This document shows, one piece after another, positions 6,971 to 9,838 of a DNA stretch of 9,838 nucleotides. Each line of letters begins with the position of its first letter. Positions within the stretch are counted from its first letter, which is position 1. A model generated the notes under the pieces. That model worked only from the letters and a program-made list of their open reading frames with translations. It was not told where the DNA came from and made no database searches. Both the position numbers and the translations under genes were made by a program. The stretch lies in the NCBI GenBank assembly GCA_018432565.1, contig JAHDSS010000392.1:1-9838 (forward strand), read 5' to 3'. Source of the DNA: Kiritimatiellia bacterium (GTDB lineage: Bacteria > Verrucomicrobiota > Kiritimatiellia > CAIQIC01 > Lenti-01).

Positions 6971-7094
6971 ACTACGAAACACGCGAAATGCACGAAAAAA
7001 AATCATTTTCCCTGACCTCTGAACTCTGTTCCCTGCCCCCTGTACCCCTGAACCGTTGAACTGTTGAACCCCTGAACCGTTGAACTCCTGAACC
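6971..7094. repeat. Intergenic short-repeat cluster: ACGAAA units, then CTGAACC/GTTGAACC heptamers and octamers
   Basis: The gap between the [2Fe-2S] gene and the amidohydrolase is almost wholly repetitive. First come spaced CGAAA units (about 6974-6999), then from 7012 five 7-base units starting with CTG (CTGACCT, CTGAACT, CTGTTCC, CTGCCCC, CTGTACC), then six 8-base units from 7047: CCTGAACC, GTTGAACT, GTTGAACC, CCTGAACC, GTTGAACT, CCTGAACC. The unit resembles the heptamer array at 4651-4692. No promoter or gene is seen in it. Confidence 0.8.
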
Positions 7095-7115
7095 CCGACC
7101 CCTGAAAGGCCCCCC

Positions 7116-8327
7116 ATGTACGACATTCTCATCAAGAACGCGCAGCTCCGCCGCAAATCCGGACTCTGGAACATCGCCATCGAGAAGGGCGTCATCCAGA
7201 AGATCACGAAGAAACCCGTCCGCGCCAGGGCCGGCAAGGTCATCGACGCCGCCGGCAACCTCGTTACCGAGCCGTTCGTCAATACCCACCTGCATCTCTG
7301 CAAGGTCTATACGCTGGAAATGATGGACTCCAGGGCCCTCAGCGCCTACCACGGCGCCGACATGGGCGGCGCCATGACCGCCATCGAACTCGCCGCCCGC
7401 GTCAAGGCGAACTACAATGAAAAGTGGATCCTCCCCAATGTCCGCAAGGCCCTCAAACTCGCTGCCCTTAACGGCAACCTGCACATCCGCGCCTTCGCCG
7501 ACGTGGATTCCAAGGCCAAGCTGATCGGCCTCAAGGCCCTGCTGAAGGCCCGCGACGAATTCAAGGGCGTCGTGGATGTCCAGGTCGTCGCCTTCCCGCA
7601 GGACGGCGTCGTCCGCGAACCCGGCACCGTGGACCTGATGAAGGAGGCCATGGACCTCGGCGCCGACGTCGTCGGCGGCATCCCCTGGATCGAATTCACC
7701 GAGCGCGACGAACAGACCCACATTGACGAAATGATGAAGCTGGCCATCGCCTACGACAAGGACATCTCCATGCTCGTGGACGACGCGGGCGACCCCACGC
7801 TCAAGACGCTGGAAATGCTCGCCGTGCGCACCATCGAGGAAGGCCGCATCGGCCGCTCCCTCGCCCACCATGCGCGCGCCATGTGCCTGTATCCCACGCC
7901 CTATTTCAAAAAGGTCTCCGCCCTGCTCCAGCAGGCCGGCATGGGCGTCGTCAGCGATCCGCATACCGGCCCCCTCCACGCCCGCGTCAAGGAACTGCTC
8001 GCGGAAGGCAACCTCGTCTGCCTGGGCCAGGACGATATTTCCGACGCCTACTATCCGTACGGGCAGAACAACATGCTCGAGGTCGCCTTCCTGGCCTCCC
8101 ACCTCCTGTGGATGACCACCTTCCCCGAGATGGAGACGCTCTACGACCTCGTCACCGTCAACGCCGCCCGGTGCATCAACCTGCCGAAGTTCGAACTCCG
8201 GGAGAAAAACAACGCCAGCCTGGTCGTGCTGGACGCCAAGAGCGTCTGCGAGGCCTTCCGCTATCACAAAGCCCCGCTTCACGTGATCTCCCACGGCAGG
8301 CTCCTCAAGCCCGGGCGCATCGCCTGA
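7116..8327 (+). CDS. Cytosine-deaminase-like amidohydrolase, atypical metal site
   Basis: A 403-residue amidohydrolase that follows E. coli cytosine deaminase (CodA) along its length. Seen: the small N-terminal sandwich (MYDILIKNAQ... LVTEPFVNTHLHL) with the metal pair His58-x-His60; VDVQVVAFPQDGV at 153-165; LGADVVGGIPWIEFT at 181-195; His252 in AHHARAM, matching CodA His246; and Asp306 in GQDDISDAYYP, matching CodA Asp313. In CodA the metal ligand His214 and proton-shuttle Glu217 lie in VHCDE; here the same stretch reads MLVDD, giving Leu220 and Asp223. The frame and flanks are intact, so this looks like a settled subfamily, not a broken gene. The substrate is probably a cyclic amide or aminopurine/pyrimidine-like ring, fitting the adjacent molybdenum-hydroxylase subunit, but is not known. 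ATG 7116 has AAAGG upstream. Confidence 0.87.
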   Translation: MYDILIKNAQLRRKSGLWNIAIEKGVIQKITKKPVRARAGKVIDAAGNLVTEPFVNTHLHLCKVYTLEMMDSRALSAYHGADMGGAMTAIELAARVKANYNEKWILPNVRKALKLAALNGNLHIRAFADVDSKAKLIGLKALLKARDEFKGVVDVQVVAFPQDGVVREPGTVDLMKEAMDLGADVVGGIPWIEFTERDEQTHIDEMMKLAIAYDKDISMLVDDAGDPTLKTLEMLAVRTIEEGRIGRSLAHHARAMCLYPTPYFKKVSALLQQAGMGVVSDPHTGPLHARVKELLAEGNLVCLGQDDISDAYYPYGQNNMLEVAFLASHLLWMTTFPEMETLYDLVTVNAARCINLPKFELREKNNASLVVLDAKSVCEAFRYHKAPLHVISHGRLLKPGRIA

Positions 8328-8373
8328 CGGCCGGACCCCACGGCCGGCGGCCAGCCTCCCGGCCCCTTCCGCG

Positions 8374-8410
8374 ACCGGCGCGGCACCCCTTCGCGGGAGG
8401 CCGCGCCGGT
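8374..8410 (+). terminator. Hairpin terminator after the amidohydrolase gene
   Basis: ACCGGCGCGGC pairs perfectly with GCCGCGCCGGT (11 bases) across a 15-base loop that can itself form a few C-G pairs. A short TTT run follows the stem. It lies 46 bases past the stop codon and before the next promoter. Confidence 0.7.
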
Positions 8411-8426
8411 TTCATGTCCAACCCCT

Positions 8427-8445
8427 TCCAAACCCTTGTTTTGGA
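8427..8445. promoter_or_regulatory. TTCCAAA...TTTTGGA dyad directly upstream of a promoter
   Basis: TCCAAA and TTTGGA form a 6-base inverted repeat with a 7-base gap, ending two bases before the -35 box of the coiled-coil operon. The half sites resemble those of the tandem dyads at 4456-4492, so one regulator family could bind both, but this copy is less symmetric. Confidence 0.3.
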
Positions 8446-8447
8446 GT

Positions 8448-8476
8448 TTGACATCCCCCGGGCGATGACCCACAAT
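8448..8476 (+). promoter_or_regulatory. Sigma-70-type promoter of the coiled-coil/lipoprotein operon
   Basis: A perfect -35 box TTGACA (8448-8453) is 17 bases from CACAAT (8471-8476; 4 of 6 matches to TATAAT). Transcription would begin near 8483, leaving a leader of about 20 bases with GGAGGA before ATG 8505. Confidence 0.6.
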
Positions 8477-8504
8477 GCGCCCACAACCGTTTTTGGAGGA
8501 CACT

Positions 8505-9380
8505 ATGGCCAAATTGTTGAAGCCGCTTGTTGTAATTGTGTTGGTGCTGGCCGTCGTGGCTGTTTGCATCCAAGGCTTTGTGCTCTTTCCCAAGCGGACG
8601 CTGATCAAGGACCGCACCCAGAAGCTGGAAAGCGGCATCACCCGGGTCGTCAATACCCTCAAGGGCGAGACCTCCCTGCTCACCGACGAGGAAAAATCCC
8701 AGGTGCGTTTCAGCGCCAACAACCTCAAGGCCGGGACGACTGAGGAACTGCCCCGGCTCGACAGCGAGCTCAACCTGGCCAACACCCTGGCCACCGCGGT
8801 CCTGACCGGCTGGCAGAATACCCAAACCGACCTGGAAAACACACGCCAGGATCTGGAAAACACCCGCGCGGACCTGGAACGGACCCGCGGCGAACTCGAA
8901 GACGCCCGCACCCAGATCGTCCAGCTGAATGACACCATCCGCTCCAAGGACGCCGAACTCGTCGAGAAGTCTAATCTCATCGCCGGCCTCGAGGATGAAA
9001 AGGCCTCCCTCGAATCCCAGATCGCGGAACTCAACGACCGGATCGGCGGACTCGAAGACCAGGTGGCCCAGCTGGAAGAGGAAAACGTCATGCTGGAAAA
9101 CCAGCTGGCCAAGTATGAGCAGGCCGAAGCCGGCACCATCACGATGAAACCCGGCACCACCGCTTCCATCATCTACGCCAACGCCGACTGGAACTTCGTG
9201 ATCATCGACATCGGGACCATCGCCGGCGCCCAGCCCAGCGCCGAAATGATCGTTCACCGCAACGACAACATGGTCGGCAAGATCCGCCTGAGCGCCGTGC
9301 GCGACAACGTCTCCATTGCCGAAGTGCTGCCGGAATTCCAGAAGGATGCCATCAAGGAGGGCGACGATGTTCTCTTCTAA
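8505..9380 (+). CDS. Membrane-anchored periplasmic coiled-coil protein
   Basis: A 291-residue protein of unknown function. Seen: one N-terminal membrane helix (about 5-28, after MAKLLK) with no lipobox; a charged linker; a long coiled coil at about 80-207 with Leu/Ile heptads, including four back-to-back 7-residue units D-L-E-N-T-R-x at 109-136; and a compact beta-rich C-terminal domain at about 211-291 (WNFVIIDIGTIAG, VGKIRLSAVRDNVSIAEVLP, IKEGDDVLF). The C-terminal pattern, with its 'idiG...vGki...GD.V' spacing, recalls MreC- or FlgT-type beta domains, though I cannot assign it. With the first helix as anchor, the bulk would lie in the periplasm. Start: ATG 8505 with a strong GGAGGA five bases upstream; an in-frame ATG at 8475 lies in the promoter region and is rejected. 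It overlaps the next gene by 14 bases. Confidence 0.85.
   Translation: MAKLLKPLVVIVLVLAVVAVCIQGFVLFPKRTLIKDRTQKLESGITRVVNTLKGETSLLTDEEKSQVRFSANNLKAGTTEELPRLDSELNLANTLATAVLTGWQNTQTDLENTRQDLENTRADLERTRGELEDARTQIVQLNDTIRSKDAELVEKSNLIAGLEDEKASLESQIAELNDRIGGLEDQVAQLEEENVMLENQLAKYEQAEAGTITMKPGTTASIIYANADWNFVIIDIGTIAGAQPSAEMIVHRNDNMVGKIRLSAVRDNVSIAEVLPEFQKDAIKEGDDVLF
8829..8912 (+). repeat. Four 21-base tandem repeats inside the coiled-coil gene
   Basis: Four consecutive 7-residue units (DLENTRQ, DLENTRA, DLERTRG, ELEDART) are encoded by similar 21-base stretches. In-frame heptad repeats of this kind lengthen the coil and can expand or shrink by slippage. Confidence 0.8.
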
Positions 9381-9489
9381 CGGACTCTCCGTCATGACGC
9401 TGCTGGCCGTGCTGCTGCTGGCCGCCGTGGTGGCCCTTCAGGTCTTCGAGATCAACACCTATTCCGCGATCCCGTCCCTCTGGCCGTGA
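9367..9489 (+). CDS. Small single-pass membrane protein, 40 residues
   Basis: An unrecognised short gene, supported by its signals. It has the strongest ribosome site in the window, AAGGAGG six bases before ATG 9367, placed inside the end of the coiled-coil gene. The product begins MFSSNGLSVM, then has a hydrophobic stretch TLLAVLLLAAVVALQVF (about 11-27) and a short tail ending SLWP. It would sit in the inner membrane with one helix. The 14-base overlap with the upstream gene, and the stop sharing bases with the next start, mean the three are made together; it may be an assembly partner of the coiled-coil protein. No homolog is claimed. Confidence 0.65.
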   Translation: MFSSNGLSVMTLLAVLLLAAVVALQVFEINTYSAIPSLWP

Positions 9490-9641
9490 CCCTTCTGCGC
9501 CTCGCCGCGATCCTGGCCCTGCTGTCGGCTGTCGCCGGCTGCGCCACCGCCACCGATCAGGAATCCGAACTGCCCTGGAACATGAGCCAGCCGTGGGAAA
9601 CCGCCCCCGCCCTCCCCGGCGGCCTCGGCGGCGGCTACTGA
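9486..9641 (+). CDS. Small PW-motif lipoprotein, 51 residues
   Basis: An unrecognised small gene starting with GTG at 9486, whose last bases form the TGA stop of the previous gene (GTGA), a classic coupled start; it has no ribosome site of its own. The product has a lipoprotein signal, hydrophobic LAAILALLSAVAGC with lipobox VAGC and lipidated Cys19. The mature part is only 33 residues: a short acidic stretch, then PWNMSQPWETAPALPGG, with two PW pairs seven residues apart, and a Gly-rich end GGLGGGY. It is likely anchored to the inner or outer membrane, exposing a proline/tryptophan-rich tag. A repeated PW tag suggests a binding peptide for a partner domain, but that is inference. Confidence 0.65.
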   Translation: MTLLRLAAILALLSAVAGCATATDQESELPWNMSQPWETAPALPGGLGGGY

Positions 9642-9689
9642 CCCCTCCCCCTCCGGCCGCGCCCCATCCCGGAAATCCCTCCGCATGCC

Positions 9690-9717
9690 AAAGGCCGGAA
9701 CAGCTGTTCCGGCCTTT
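9690..9717. terminator. Perfect 28-base palindromic terminator
   Basis: Each 14-base half is the exact complement of the other, from AAAGGCCGGAACAG to its mirror, with T at 9715-9718. The stem has a GC core, a minimal loop, A's on one side and T's on the other, so it can stop transcription from the coiled-coil operon and also from the minus strand. Confidence 0.85.
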
Positions 9718-9723
9718 TGAAAA

Positions 9724-9776
9724 TGGTAGCGGGGCTTGGATTTGAACCAAGGATCCGGCGGCTGCCGGATTATGAG
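9724..9776 (-). pseudogene. 3' end of an initiator-tRNA-like sequence, 5' half not tRNA-like
   Basis: Read on the minus strand, the sequence ends CCCCGCT-A-CCA (9734-9724), preceded by a full T arm: CTTGG stem, TTCAAAT loop, CCAAG stem (9751-9735). Upstream is the loop CTCATAA (9776-9770) with anticodon CAT. These match initiator tRNA-Met. The bases around the loop do not form a good anticodon stem (TCCGG on both sides, one mismatch and two wobbles), the variable region is about eight bases too long, and no acceptor partner AGCGGGG or D arm is found; the best 5' match, AGCGG at 9814-9810, pairs for only five bases. I read it as a relic or a tRNA 3' end copied at an integration site. A functional but aberrant tRNA cannot be excluded. 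Confidence 0.5.
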
Positions 9777-9835
9777 CCGGACCTGGTCAATCCCGTAATC
9801 CGGTAGAATCCGCTCCCCCGACCTTGGCGTTTCAA
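9742..9835. repeat. Nested inverted repeats around the tRNA-like sequence
   Basis: Three dyads are nested: ATCCGGC/GCCGGAT (9753-9759 with 9764-9770), CCGGATTA/TAATCCGG (9765-9772 with 9796-9803), and an outer pair TTGAACCAAGG with CCTTGG-cgt-TTCAA (9742-9752 with 9822-9835). The outer arm overlaps the T arm of the tRNA-like sequence, so the two folds exclude each other. No coding region is seen from 9779 to the end. Confidence 0.55.
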
Positions 9836-9838
9836 GAG

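Noticed and set aside
7012..7094. CRISPR array
   Set aside because: Units are 7-8 bases and back to back, with no spacers or cas genes.
9724..9838. tmRNA 3' end
   Set aside because: The acceptor end CCCCGCT-A-CCA lacks the alanine-type pattern of tmRNA and resembles initiator tRNA instead.
9742..9838. Integron attC site
   Set aside because: A large imperfect palindrome fits the size, but the required GTTRRRY core and its partner were not found at the ends.

Overview
The window is GC-rich, tightly packed DNA from a Gram-negative bacterium. The cell envelope is diderm: there is an outer-membrane efflux channel, a periplasmic adaptor and lipoprotein signals. Short tandem heptamer/octamer repeats between genes and a small envelope operon suggest the Verrucomicrobiota/Kiritimatiellota side of the PVC group. 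That placement is a guess from style, since no marker gene for taxonomy is present.

Left half (1-5054), minus strand, read right to left. A single-domain UPF0016 (GDT1/TMEM165-like) cation transporter (4728-5054) is followed by a strong hairpin and an array of six heptamers. Next comes a tandem pair of TTCCA...TGGAA dyads, then a three-gene export operon: outer-membrane factor (2997-4436), HlyD/MacA-like adaptor (1802-3007) and FtsX/MacB-type permease (645-1799). These three genes overlap or nearly touch. No ATPase is present, so the exporter needs one from outside the window. After an 82-base gap comes the start of a MEMO-family gene that runs off the left edge.

Middle (5182-8327), plus strand. 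Four genes follow each other: a GYF_2-domain membrane protein, a MoeB/ThiF-family adenylyltransferase, a two-cluster [2Fe-2S] subunit of the molybdenum hydroxylase type, and a cytosine-deaminase-like amidohydrolase. The first three are 5 bases apart. The amidohydrolase comes after a 148-base gap filled with short repeats. MoeB-like chemistry supplies sulfur for molybdopterin, and the [2Fe-2S] protein is the electron-transfer subunit of a molybdopterin hydroxylase, so the set looks like part of a purine- or N-heterocycle-handling pathway. The catalytic molybdopterin subunit is not in the window. The amidohydrolase has lost one metal-binding histidine and the catalytic glutamate of E. coli CodA while the rest is intact.

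Right end (8374-9838). After a terminator there is a good sigma-70-type promoter and a compact three-gene plus-strand operon: a membrane-anchored coiled-coil protein, a 40-residue membrane peptide and a 51-residue lipoprotein. The genes overlap (14 bases, then GTGA), which points to linked production of a small envelope complex. I recognise no named system here, and it is the most likely new biology in the window. A perfect 28-base palindrome with a T run ends it. Beyond it, on the minus strand, lies the 3' end of an initiator-tRNA-like sequence whose 5' half does not fold as a tRNA; it may be a tRNA relic or an integration-site remnant inside nested inverted repeats.
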